From NCBI GenBank assembly GCA_036379935.1, contig DASVFT010000168.1, positions 11,105 through 75,104 on the forward strand: a stretch of DNA of 64,000 nucleotides, written 5' to 3'. Below are positions 18,059 through 27,560 of the stretch, piece after piece (the first letter of the stretch is position 1; each line of letters opens with the position of its first letter). Origin of the DNA: JAOPZW01 sp036379935. Its GTDB lineage: Bacteria; Actinomycetota; Thermoleophilia; Solirubrobacterales; Solirubrobacteraceae. Position numbers and translations under genes: made by a program. Under the pieces are notes generated by a model. That model worked only from the letters and a program-made list of their open reading frames with translations, was not told the DNA's origin and made no database searches.

Positions 18059-19624
18059 ATGCGAGGCACAGGTGGAAGCCGTTCGGGAGTCCTGCAGTGG
18101 GTCATAGTCCTCGTGGTCGGCGTGCTCGACGTCACCGTCGTCCTTGGCCTGAACCTGATCCCGCGGCTGAACGCCGGGCAGAATGTCCTCGACGCGGCCC
18201 GGCCGGCGTTCGCGCCTGAACGTGTCACCGGTGCCAGAGCCGGCATCAACCTGATCTCCAAGAACGTCGACACCGCGGATCCGATCGTCACCGCCGACGG
18301 TGGCGCGGCGGCCGAGGTGCCCAAGCTCGTCGGGTTCGTGTCCGACAAGACGGGGCTCTCGCAGGCGGCCGTCGTCGGGGCGCTGCAGAAGAACTTCCCG
18401 CACACGCTGGCGCTGCTGCAGACGATCCCGCTCTCCTCGGTGACCTCCGAGCTGCCCAAGCTCCTCACCTTCCTGGAGGGGGCGCTCAAGATCTCGCAGG
18501 CGGACCTCCTCGCCGCGCTGAAGCAGAACTTCCCGCACCTCGCGCAGGCGATCGTCAACCTGCCGACGGTCACCAACGGGTGGAGCAGCATCCAGGGGAT
18601 CGACGGGCTCACGCGCTTCGACGGCACGCCGGTGAAGAGCGTGCCGGACCTGAGGACGTACTTCGGCTCCGACCTGATCCCCGTCATCGAGACCCAGCGC
18701 AAGAACTTCGAGAGCCTCGACGGGACCTCGACCGTCAACTGGATCGCGCCGCTGCTGCTCATCGTCGGGTTCGTCGTGATCGCCTTCGCGGTGCTGATGA
18801 TCGCGCTCAACCTGCGGGGGCCGCTGCCGCGCGGGCCGGCCATGGCGGCGGCGTCCGTCGTCCCGGTCGTCGGCATCGGGGTGGTGGCACTCGTGCTCGT
18901 GATCTCGCTCGTCCCGCGCGTGAGCAACGGGCAGAAGCTGCTCGACGCCCTGCGTCCGACCACGCCCCTCGAGCGGGTCCACGGCGACCGCGCCGGGATC
19001 ACGATGGTCTCGGCGATCGCCGACACCGAGGACCCGATCATGACCGAGCAGGGTGGCGCGGCGGCCGAGGTGCCCAAGCTGGTCGGGTTCGTGTCGGAGA
19101 AGACGGGCCTCTCGCAGGCCGCGGTGATCGGGGCGCTCAAGAAGAACTTCCCGCACACGCTGGCGCTGTTGCAGGCGATCCCGCTCTCGTCGGTCACGTC
19201 CGAGATACCGGGTCTCCTGACCTTCCTGGAGAAGGCGCTCAAGGTCAGTCAGGCGCAGCTGATGGCCGCGCTCGGCGACAACTTCCCGCGCCTCGCGCAG
19301 GCGATCACCAACCTGCCGGCGGTGACGAACGGGTGGAACGACGTGCCGGGCGCCAACGGCATGACGCGCTTCGACGGCTCGCCCGTCAAGAGCGTCCCGG
19401 ACGTGCGCAGCTACTTCAGCGCCGACGTCATCCCCGTCCTGGAGAAGCAGCGAGACAACTACAACAAGCTGATGGAGACGTCGAAGATCAACTTCATCGG
19501 GCCTCTGGTGCTGATCGTCGGCCTCATCGTCATCGTCTACGGGCTGTTGATGCTGTTCCTGGCCTCGCGCCTCGAGCCGCGTCCCCGCGCGATGGCGACC
19601 CCCGCGCCGAGCCCGGCGACGTAG
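18059..19624 (+). CDS. Internally duplicated membrane protein of unknown function
   Basis: A 521-aa protein with an N-terminal span (about residues 9-31), two hydrophobic spans in the middle (about 232-250 and 263-283) and one near the C-terminus (about 482-503). Between them lie two copies of a ~210-residue extracytoplasmic-looking domain containing GGAAAEVPKLVGFVS, KTGLSQAAV, KNFPHTLALLQ and TRFDG-PVKSVPD. The ATG at 18059 is preferred over a GTG at 18023 because a GGAGG lies 7 nt ahead. No known family is recognised. The next gene starts 22 nt downstream, so it may be cotranscribed. Topology and role are inferred only from hydropathy. Confidence 0.78.
   Translation: MRGTGGSRSGVLQWVIVLVVGVLDVTVVLGLNLIPRLNAGQNVLDAARPAFAPERVTGARAGINLISKNVDTADPIVTADGGAAAEVPKLVGFVSDKTGLSQAAVVGALQKNFPHTLALLQTIPLSSVTSELPKLLTFLEGALKISQADLLAALKQNFPHLAQAIVNLPTVTNGWSSIQGIDGLTRFDGTPVKSVPDLRTYFGSDLIPVIETQRKNFESLDGTSTVNWIAPLLLIVGFVVIAFAVLMIALNLRGPLPRGPAMAAASVVPVVGIGVVALVLVISLVPRVSNGQKLLDALRPTTPLERVHGDRAGITMVSAIADTEDPIMTEQGGAAAEVPKLVGFVSEKTGLSQAAVIGALKKNFPHTLALLQAIPLSSVTSEIPGLLTFLEKALKVSQAQLMAALGDNFPRLAQAITNLPAVTNGWNDVPGANGMTRFDGSPVKSVPDVRSYFSADVIPVLEKQRDNYNKLMETSKINFIGPLVLIVGLIVIVYGLLMLFLASRLEPRPRAMATPAPSPAT
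18155..18800 (+). repeat. Repeat unit A of the duplicated membrane protein
   Basis: First copy of a 753-bp-period in-frame duplication. The segment encodes LIPRLNAGQ through LLLIVGFVVIAF and corresponds residue by residue with bases 18908-19553. The two copies stay close at the DNA level in the block starting at the shared GGTGGCGCGGCGGCCGAGGT (18299 and 19052). Confidence 0.8.
18908..19553 (+). repeat. Repeat unit B of the duplicated membrane protein
   Basis: Second copy, offset 753 bp from unit A. It encodes LVPRVSNGQ through the final membrane span. Conserved blocks are almost unchanged between copies, while the linkers differ, which fits a fairly recent duplication or ongoing gene conversion under functional constraint. 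Confidence 0.8.
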
Positions 19625-19646
19625 CCGTATCGGGCGGCGGCCGAAC

Positions 19647-20270
19647 GTGGCGGCGCCCGACGACGTTCACTCGGCCTTCGCCCAGGCGGCGGCCGAGGAC
19701 GGGATCGCGCTCGGGCCGCAGTCGTTCGACTGGCTGTGCGAGCAGGGCCATGTCGGGCTCGAGCGCGTCGCGAAGGCCCGTCGCGATCCGGCCCTCGTCG
19801 GGCCGGTGACCGCGGCGCTCGAGCGGCTCGGCGCGATCTACGCCCGCCTCGACGGCGACCTCTCGGTCCTGTACGCGTCGCGCGAGAACCTGCTGCTTCC
19901 GGTCGAGCTGGTCCACGAGCCCACGGGAACGCTGATCGAGGTCGACGAGCCCGCGCACTTCACCTCCTTCCGTCTCGCCGCGCTCGAGCTCTATCCCTCC
20001 GATGCCGCCCTGGGGTTCAGCGTCGACGAGCACGAGGAGCTGTGCCGCGCGTGGTGCGCGAGGACCGACCGCCTCGCGGGCGGGCTGCCCGCCAAGGGCT
20101 TCGGGTTCGGCGGCATCCCGCGCGAGCGCGCCTACCACGACGCCCTGCGCGACCTCGCCACCCCGGCCATGGGCCATCCGCCCGTCGTCCGCATCGCGGT
20201 CCTCGACGGCGACGGCGCCGCCGCCTATCGCCGCCACCGCGCGGCGCTGCTCGAGCTGCTGGGCCCCTGA
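19647..20270 (+). CDS. Hypothetical protein, 207 aa
   Basis: A soluble protein of unknown function starting at a GTG 22 nt after the duplicated membrane protein gene. The first ~70 residues are helical; the centre reads LLPVELVHE, then GTLIEVDEPAHFTSFR and LELYP. The spaced acidic residues followed by an E-x-D-E-x-x-H-F strand resemble the core of some PD-(D/E)XK-type nuclease-like folds, but this is a weak visual impression and not an assignment. No signal peptide or membrane span. It converges with the zinc-ribbon gene with a single base between stops. Confidence 0.55.
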   Translation: MAAPDDVHSAFAQAAAEDGIALGPQSFDWLCEQGHVGLERVAKARRDPALVGPVTAALERLGAIYARLDGDLSVLYASRENLLLPVELVHEPTGTLIEVDEPAHFTSFRLAALELYPSDAALGFSVDEHEELCRAWCARTDRLAGGLPAKGFGFGGIPRERAYHDALRDLATPAMGHPPVVRIAVLDGDGAAAYRRHRAALLELLGP

Positions 20271-20271
20271 G

Positions 20272-20526
20272 TCAGCGGGCGGGCGCCTCGGGCTCTTCGG
20301 TCACCGCCACGTTGACCGTCGAGCAGCGTCCGCAGCGGACGCGGACCTTCTTCGTCATCTGCACGGCGTGCATCCCCGCGGCGAGGACGTTGCCGCACTC
20401 GACGCACACGTAGTCGTCGGGGCCGTTGCCGTGGAAGACGGGCCTGTCGGCGTCGTCCTGGAGGGCGGTCCCGCCGTCGAACGGCACCTCGCCCTCGCGG
20501 ATCTGTCGCATCGTGATGGTGGCCAT
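20272..20526 (-). CDS. Small zinc-ribbon protein, 84 aa
   Basis: An 84-aa protein with two Cys pairs (CVECGN and CGRC) spaced about 25 residues apart, the pattern of a zinc ribbon. The N-terminus has an REGEVPFDGG segment. No catalytic domain is present. The start ATG at 20526 has little Shine-Dalgarno support; a second ATG at 20511 is possible. It follows coxG on the same strand by 28 nt and may share its transcript. Role unknown; possibly a nucleic acid or metal-binding accessory protein. Confidence 0.6.
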   Translation of the reverse strand: MATITMRQIREGEVPFDGGTALQDDADRPVFHGNGPDDYVCVECGNVLAAGMHAVQMTKKVRVRCGRCSTVNVAVTEEPEAPAR

Positions 20527-20554
20527 CAGGGGTGGCGGCGGCGGCCGCCCGCGC

Positions 20555-20986
20555 TCACATCGTGGCCAGCTTACCGGTGAAGTCGGTGATCAGCGCGTCG
20601 AGCACGCCGCCGACGACGCCCTCGCCCATCGACGCCGCCTTGCCCGTGATCTGGGCCTTGGTGTGGATCGTGCCTCCGCCGTCGTTGAGCTCGAAGACGA
20701 CGTTGGCGTTGGCGTGTCCCTGCCCGCCGGCCTCCTTGGACTTGACGCTGAGCACCGCGCGATGGGCCGCCTCGTCCTGCTCGACGATGTCCACCGTGCC
20801 GGTGAAGGTCAGCGACATCGCTCCCATCTTGACGACAATCTCCGCCTTGACGGAGTCCGGCCCGGTGCGCTCGAGCACCCTGCCCCCCTCGACGCACCGC
20901 ACGAGGCGCTCGAGGTCGAGGATCGCCGCGTAGCTCTCGTCGATCGGCTTCGCGGTGGAGAAGGAATGATCCAGCTCAACGGCCAT
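20555..20986 (-). CDS. coxG: CO dehydrogenase subunit G family protein (CoxG, SRPBCC fold)
   Basis: A 143-aa SRPBCC/START-like protein of the CoxG family. The helix-grip pattern is visible: FSTAKPIDESYAAILDLERLVRCVEGG, then KMGAMSLTFTGTV and the C-terminal long helix GVVGGVLDALITDFTGKL. In the known cox system CoxG is linked to membrane recruitment of CO dehydrogenase. The ATG has a good AGGAG site 8 nt upstream. It is separate from the main cox operon, transcribed from the intergenic region it shares with the YceI gene. Confidence 0.82.
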   Translation of the reverse strand: MAVELDHSFSTAKPIDESYAAILDLERLVRCVEGGRVLERTGPDSVKAEIVVKMGAMSLTFTGTVDIVEQDEAAHRAVLSVKSKEAGGQGHANANVVFELNDGGGTIHTKAQITGKAASMGEGVVGGVLDALITDFTGKLATM

Positions 20987-21058
20987 GCACGGTCTCCTTT
21001 TGGTGAAAAAATCCTTTTGCCGTTCACTGGCAGGTCATTGACGAAATGCTCAGTGCGA

Positions 21059-21080
21059 TGTGACTGTGTTTTATGTCACA
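21059..21080. promoter_or_regulatory. CRP/FNR-type palindrome between coxG and the YceI gene
   Basis: The 116-bp divergent gap is AT-rich by local standards. It holds TGTGAC-N10-GTCACA, a perfect 6-bp inverted repeat at 21059-21080, with TGTGT-N6-TCACA (21065-21080) nested inside it, one base off the classical CRP box TGTGA-N6-TCACA. The box overlaps the -35 position of the putative YceI-gene promoter. A CRP/FNR-family regulator is therefore likely to control one or both genes; no such regulator is encoded in the window. Confidence 0.55.
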
Positions 21081-21088
21081 CAACATCA

Positions 21089-21094
21089 TATAGT
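21089..21094 (+). promoter_or_regulatory. Putative -10 element TATAGT for the YceI gene, likely leaderless
   Basis: TATAGT sits 8 nt before the ATG at 21103. Transcription would begin at or within a base or two of the start codon, and no Shine-Dalgarno site is visible in the gap, so the mRNA is probably leaderless. The matching -35 position (21066-21071) falls inside the palindrome. Confidence 0.45.
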
Positions 21095-21102
21095 CTACGC
21101 TC

Positions 21103-21648
21103 ATGGCGATCCAGGTAGGCACGCACAAGCTCGGCCCCGAGAACGGCACGCTTTCGGTGAGGACCAGTCGCACCGGTGCCGCAGCGAAGGCGGGACATGA
21201 CCTTCTGATCCACGTCACGGCTTGGGAGGCCACGCTCGAGGTAGGTGAGGACGCCGCGCCGACGAGCATGGCGCTCGACGCAGACGCCACGTCGTTGCGC
21301 GTGCGAGAGGGCACGGGCGGCATGCAGAGCCTCGACGACGACGACAAGGCCAACATCCAGAAGACGATCGACGACGACGTCCTCAAGCGCAGGGGCATCC
21401 AGTTCCGCTCGACCGGCGTGGAGCCGGCCGGCGACGGAACGATCGGCGTGCAGGGCGAGCTGACGCTGGGGGACAAGACCGGCCCGGTGGCGTTCGACCT
21501 CGCGGTCGGCGACGACGGCAGCCTCAGCGGCAGCGCCGTCGTCAAGCAGACCGACTGGGGGATCAAGCCCTACTCGGCGCTCTTCGGCGCCCTCAAGGTC
21601 GCCGACGAGGTGCAGGTGGCGATCGACGCCAAGCTGCCGTCGAGCTGA
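21103..21648 (+). CDS. YceI family protein
   Basis: A 181-aa protein of the YceI lipocalin-like family: HKLGPENGTLSVRTSRTG, KAGHDLLIHV near the N-terminus, the charged DDDDKANIQKTIDDDVL stretch and VKQTDWGIKPYSALFGALKVADEV near the C-terminus match the family layout. Members bind isoprenoid lipids such as polyprenyl chains; no signal peptide is visible here, so this one is likely cytoplasmic. It faces coxG across a shared regulatory gap and converges with the CoxL-like domain gene. A link with CO oxidation, for instance quinone handling, is suggested only by position. Confidence 0.82.
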   Translation: MAIQVGTHKLGPENGTLSVRTSRTGAAAKAGHDLLIHVTAWEATLEVGEDAAPTSMALDADATSLRVREGTGGMQSLDDDDKANIQKTIDDDVLKRRGIQFRSTGVEPAGDGTIGVQGELTLGDKTGPVAFDLAVGDDGSLSGSAVVKQTDWGIKPYSALFGALKVADEVQVAIDAKLPSS

Positions 21649-21662
21649 GCGCGATCCGCTGA

Positions 21663-22124
21663 TCACCCCGTGTAGACGGTCTGCGCGTCGAGCCCGCCCT
21701 CGACACCCGGAGGCAGGGCGCCGCTTCCGTGGGCGTAGAGCGCGACGTCCTCGACGGTCTTTCGCTGCGTCGGGTCGCTGCCGTCGCCGCCGACCCACGC
21801 CCCGTTGCGCCACTCGAGGCTCTCCGGCGCGGTCTCGAGCGCCATCCCGGCGAGGAGCTGGCCCTTCTCGCGGATCTTCCCGGTCGCGCTGACGATCGCG
21901 GCCGGCGCGCCGTCGGATGGGGTGGTGTTGTAGCTGTGACCGACGCCGTACCGGTCGGTGTCGGCGGGCACGACCTTCACGTCGAGCGGCGGGACGCCGA
22001 GCTCGTCGGCGACGAGCTGCGCGTACTCGGCCTCTCGGCCGTCGGACTCCGTGGTCAGGCTGAGCACCATCTTGCCCGTGGGGTGCACGCGCAGAAAGAC
22101 CGCTCGGTAAGCCTCGTTAGCCAT
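21663..22124 (-). CDS. Orphan CoxL-like domain protein (no intact cofactor motif)
   Basis: A 153-aa protein that aligns along its whole length with an internal segment of the CoxL encoded nearby (about residues 493-635 of that protein). Shared landmarks are YAQLVADELGVPP-DVKV, ADTDRYGVG, KIREKGQLLAGMALETAPESLEW and a terminal VEGGLDAQTVYTG. The cofactor-contact motif GQGHET of CoxL is replaced by DGREAE, so molybdenum cofactor binding is unlikely. It is not a decayed gene: it has an ATG, a strong AGGAGGAG site 7 nt upstream and an uninterrupted frame. It is last in the cox operon, 33 nt after the Cys-rich small protein. Function unknown; an assembly or regulatory decoy domain is one idea. Confidence 0.72.
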   Translation of the reverse strand: MANEAYRAVFLRVHPTGKMVLSLTTESDGREAEYAQLVADELGVPPLDVKVVPADTDRYGVGHSYNTTPSDGAPAAIVSATGKIREKGQLLAGMALETAPESLEWRNGAWVGGDGSDPTQRKTVEDVALYAHGSGALPPGVEGGLDAQTVYTG

Positions 22125-22157
22125 GGCTGGATCTCCTCCTGGTGGGTGGTCGCTCGA

Positions 22158-22346
22158 TCATCGGTTGCCCTCGGGCGCGGCGGACGAGCTCTCGCTCGCG
22201 AGGCGCTGGCGCTCCTGGTGGGCGGTCAGCGCGTTGTGCTCCTCCAAGTCGCAGAAGGACGGCTGCGGCCCGCCAAGCTGGTGCGGAGGCACCGCGGGCC
22301 GCTCGCATCCCGGATAGATGCACGTCTTGGGCGGGGTGGCGTTCAT
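22158..22346 (-). CDS. Small Cys/His-rich protein, 62 aa
   Basis: A 62-aa protein with CIYPGCERP near the N-terminus and SFCDLEEHNAL in the middle, a likely single zinc-binding site (C-x4-C, later C and H), followed by an AHQERQRL helix. Start ATG has an AGGA about 6 nt upstream and lies 9 nt after the coxE stop, so it belongs to the cox operon. A similar small zinc-finger pattern is common in actinobacterial unknowns. Function unknown; it may assist maturation or act on nucleic acid. Confidence 0.6.
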   Translation of the reverse strand: MNATPPKTCIYPGCERPAVPPHQLGGPQPSFCDLEEHNALTAHQERQRLASESSSAAPEGNR

Positions 22347-22355
22347 CTTCGGTCC

Positions 22356-23759
22356 TCACTCATCCTCGTCGGTGACCCAGCCCGGGGTGGTGTGGCCCCG
22401 GCTCGGCCGGGGGCCGCTGGGCATGGCCACCGAGCTCCCGGGAACGGGTGTGGCGCTGGCCCACGGCTCGCGGTCATCGCCCTCGCCGGCGGGCGACGAC
22501 TTCCAGCGCGCGGCCGCGGAGCCGCGCTCCCACGCGTCGGCCGCGATCGCCTCCGCCACCTCGTCGAGGGCCTTGAAGCTGTGACCGCTCACCAGCGCGT
22601 CGCAATGCGGCAACGCGGCGACCATGCCGCCCGCCTGGACCGAGAAGGCCCCGGCGCCGGCGCGCGGGTTGACCCACACGATGCGGTGGGCCAGCCGCGC
22701 GAGACGCTCCATCTCGCGGCCCACGAGCTTGGGGTCGCCGCGCTCCCAGCCGTCGGAGAGGATCACGACCACGGCGCCGCGGGCCATGCCGCGACGCCCG
22801 TGGCGGTCGTTGAACGTCCGCAGCGCGTCGCCGATCCGCGTGCCGCTCGACCAGTCGGGCGCCGCGGCGGCCGCGCGCTGGATCGCGCGCTCGGGGTGGC
22901 GCGAGGACAGCGCGCGGGTCAGGCGGGTCAGCCGCGTGGCGAAGACGAAGGCCTCGGCGTCGGGACCGCTGCGCGCGGCACTGGTGAGGAACTGCAGGTA
23001 GGCCCGCGCGTAGGGCTCCATCGAGCCGGAGATGTCGCACAGCATGACCAGCCGGCGGCGCGCGATGCGCCGGCGCCGGCGCGCCAGGCGGATCGGGTCG
23101 CCCCCCGTGCGCAGGCTGGCGCGCAGGGTGCGGCGCAGGTCGACGTGCTCGCCGTGGCGGCCCTTCTCGTAGCGGCGCGTGCGCCGCTTCGGGGTGGCGA
23201 GCTCCAGGCGCGACATCAGCTTGTAGAGCTGCGCCAGCTCGCTCGGCTCGAGCGCATCGAAGCTCTTGCTCGAGAGCTGCTCCTCATCGGTGGCCATGGC
23301 CACCGGCACCTCGACCTCGGTGGCGTCCTCGTCCTCGTCGTTCTCGCCGGGCGGAGAGGCCGAGAGATCGCCGCGCGCCTGCTGCTCGCGCGACGACGGC
23401 GACGAGGCCTTGTGCTCCGAGCGCGGCCGGTCGTCCGGCGGGGCCGCGACCGTCCGGGCGTCCTCGGGCACGAAGTCCTCGCCGTCCGCGCGGCCGCCGA
23501 ACACCGCCGCGAACACGGCGTCGAAGGCGTTGAGCTGGGCCTCGTCGGAGACGAGCACGGCGCGCGCGGTCCAGTACAGGCGCCGGCGCGAGATCGGGCG
23601 GACGAGGCTCAGCGCGCGAGCGAAGTCGGCGGAGCGCGCGGGCGTGATCGGCACGCCGGCGTCGTGCAGCCGCCGGCTCAGCGCGCCGACGAGCTCCGGC
23701 AGGTCGAGGTGGATGGTCTCGACCCCGAACACCCCGTTGGAGGGCCGCGCCTCACTCAC
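22356..23759 (-). CDS. coxE: CoxE-like von Willebrand A domain protein
   Basis: A 467-aa protein of the CoxE family. The C-terminal VWA domain has an intact MIDAS start DISGSM at residues 242-247 with later TRIGDALR and ILSDGWERGD motifs. The N-terminal 200 residues are helical with an acidic, low-complexity middle (ENDEDEDATEVE). In the known cox system CoxD and CoxE work together in maturing the copper-molybdenum site of CoxL. The start overlaps the end of coxD by 8 bp. Length is slightly above the usual ~400 aa because of the acidic insert. Confidence 0.85.
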   Translation of the reverse strand: MSEARPSNGVFGVETIHLDLPELVGALSRRLHDAGVPITPARSADFARALSLVRPISRRRLYWTARAVLVSDEAQLNAFDAVFAAVFGGRADGEDFVPEDARTVAAPPDDRPRSEHKASSPSSREQQARGDLSASPPGENDEDEDATEVEVPVAMATDEEQLSSKSFDALEPSELAQLYKLMSRLELATPKRRTRRYEKGRHGEHVDLRRTLRASLRTGGDPIRLARRRRRIARRRLVMLCDISGSMEPYARAYLQFLTSAARSGPDAEAFVFATRLTRLTRALSSRHPERAIQRAAAAAPDWSSGTRIGDALRTFNDRHGRRGMARGAVVVILSDGWERGDPKLVGREMERLARLAHRIVWVNPRAGAGAFSVQAGGMVAALPHCDALVSGHSFKALDEVAEAIAADAWERGSAAARWKSSPAGEGDDREPWASATPVPGSSVAMPSGPRPSRGHTTPGWVTDEDE

Positions 23760-24675
23760 CGCTGCGCACGAGCTGCTCGAGGCCGGCCGCGCGGATCACC
23801 TCCTGGTCCTCGCTGTACTTGAGCACCGTCCCGAGGGTGCGATCGAGGGCCGCGGCATCGAGCTGCTCGACCCCGAGCACGCTGAGCGCCGCCAGCCAGT
23901 CGATCGCCTCGGCGATCCCGGGCGGCTTCTGCACATCGCTGTCGCGCATGCGCGAGACCGCGTTGGCCACCTGCACGGCGAGCGTCTCCGACGCGCCCTT
24001 CACACGCCGGCGGACGATCTCCACCTCGCGCTGGGGCGTCGGATAGGGGATCTTGTGGTAGATGCAGCGCCGCTTGACGGCGTCGTGCAGGTCGCGCGTG
24101 CGGTTGGAGGTGAGGACGATGATCGGCGGGTGCGTGGCGCGGATCGTGCCGATCTCGGGGATCGTCACGCTGGCCTCGGCGAGCAGTTCAAGCAGGAACG
24201 CCTCGAAGTCGTCGTCGGCGCGATCGATCTCGTCGATCAGCAGCACCGCGGGGCGCGGGCCGGGGTGCTCGAGCGCGCGCAGGAGCGGTCGGCGGATCAG
24301 GTAGTCCGGCCCGAAGAGCTCCTCCTCGGCCAGCGGCGTGTCCCGGGAGTCGGCCAGACGGATGCTCAAAAGCTGGCGTGGATAGTTCCACTCGTAGAGC
24401 GCCTCGGCCGCGTCGATCCCCTCGTAGCACTGCAGGCGCACCAGGGGCGTGTCGAGCACGACGGCCAGCGACTTGGCGGCCTCGGTCTTGCCCACGCCCG
24501 CCTCGCCCTCGAGGAGCAGCGGCTGCGGCAGGCGCAGGCTGAGGAACATCGACGTGGCCAGGCCCTCGTCGACGAGGTAGTCGACGTCGGCCAGCCGCCG
24601 CGCCAGCGTCTCCACGTCGGGCACGAGCCGGCGGATCTCACCAGCCGCCTCGCCCGTGACGTCGGGCGGCGTCAT
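23752..24675 (-). CDS. coxD: CoxD-like MoxR-family AAA+ ATPase
   Basis: A 307-aa AAA+ ATPase. Walker A is GEAGVGKTE (about 57-65), Walker B LLIDEID (145-151), sensor motif VLTSNRTRDLHDAVKRRC, all as in MoxR/CoxD proteins. CoxD acts as a chaperone needed for sulfur and copper insertion at the CoxL active site. The ATG at 24675 lies 16 nt after coxL; longer reading would run through coxL in another frame. It pairs with the VWA partner CoxE encoded next, the usual MoxR-VWA arrangement. Confidence 0.88.
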   Translation of the reverse strand: MTPPDVTGEAAGEIRRLVPDVETLARRLADVDYLVDEGLATSMFLSLRLPQPLLLEGEAGVGKTEAAKSLAVVLDTPLVRLQCYEGIDAAEALYEWNYPRQLLSIRLADSRDTPLAEEELFGPDYLIRRPLLRALEHPGPRPAVLLIDEIDRADDDFEAFLLELLAEASVTIPEIGTIRATHPPIIVLTSNRTRDLHDAVKRRCIYHKIPYPTPQREVEIVRRRVKGASETLAVQVANAVSRMRDSDVQKPPGIAEAIDWLAALSVLGVEQLDAAALDRTLGTVLKYSEDQEVIRAAGLEQLVRSGE

Positions 24676-24691
24676 GAGACCCGCGTCGTGA

Positions 24692-27072
<2,381 letters not shown>

Positions 27073-27076
<4 letters not shown>

Positions 27077-27558
27077 GCAGAGGCCTCCTGCTTCGTGGCG
27101 GCTTCGTACTCGGCGGCCCACCGTACGGCACTGACGATGTTCTTGTAGCCGGTGCAGCGGCAGATCGCCCCGGAGATCGCGGTGCGGATCTCATCGTCGG
27201 TGGGATCGGGGTTCGCGTCCAGCAGGGCGCGGGTCGTCATCAGCATCCCCGGCGTGCAGAACCCGCACTGGAGAGCGTGGCGCTCGTGGAAGCCCATCTG
27301 GATCGGGTCGAGCTGGCCGTCGACCTCGAGCGCCTCGACCGTGCGCACCTCGTGGCCCTCGCACATGGCCGCGAAGATCGTGCACGACTTGACCGGCTTG
27401 CCGTCGAGCTGCACGACGCAGGCACCGCAGTTCGAGGTATCGCAGCCCCAGTGGGTGCCGGTCAGGCCGGGGGTCTCGCGGATGTAGTGGACGAGCAGCT
27501 GGCGCGGCTCGATGTCACGAGAGACCTGCTCACCGTTGATGGTGATCGACACTTGCAT
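27073..27558 (-). CDS. coxS: Aerobic carbon monoxide dehydrogenase small iron-sulfur subunit
   Basis: A 161-aa two-[2Fe-2S] protein. The plant-ferredoxin-type cluster uses GCDTSNCGAC (Cys39, 44, 47) and Cys59; the second cluster uses CGFCTPGM and CRCTGY. It carries electrons from the molybdenum site of CoxL to the FAD of CoxM. The ATG has AGGAGG 8 nt upstream; the stop overlaps the coxL start by ATGA. Order coxM-coxS-coxL is the standard one for form I clusters. Confidence 0.95.
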
Positions 27559-27560
27559 GA

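Noticed and set aside
21663..22124. Possibility that the CoxL-like gene is a pseudogene remnant
   Set aside because: The frame is complete with a strong ribosome binding site, ordinary codon use and conserved fold residues; a decayed piece would not be expected to show these.
22117..22359. 80-codon minus-strand frame overlapping the 62-aa Cys/His protein
   Set aside because: It is in another frame, Arg-rich and without a ribosome binding site, whereas the 62-aa frame has a paired-cysteine motif and a proper start.
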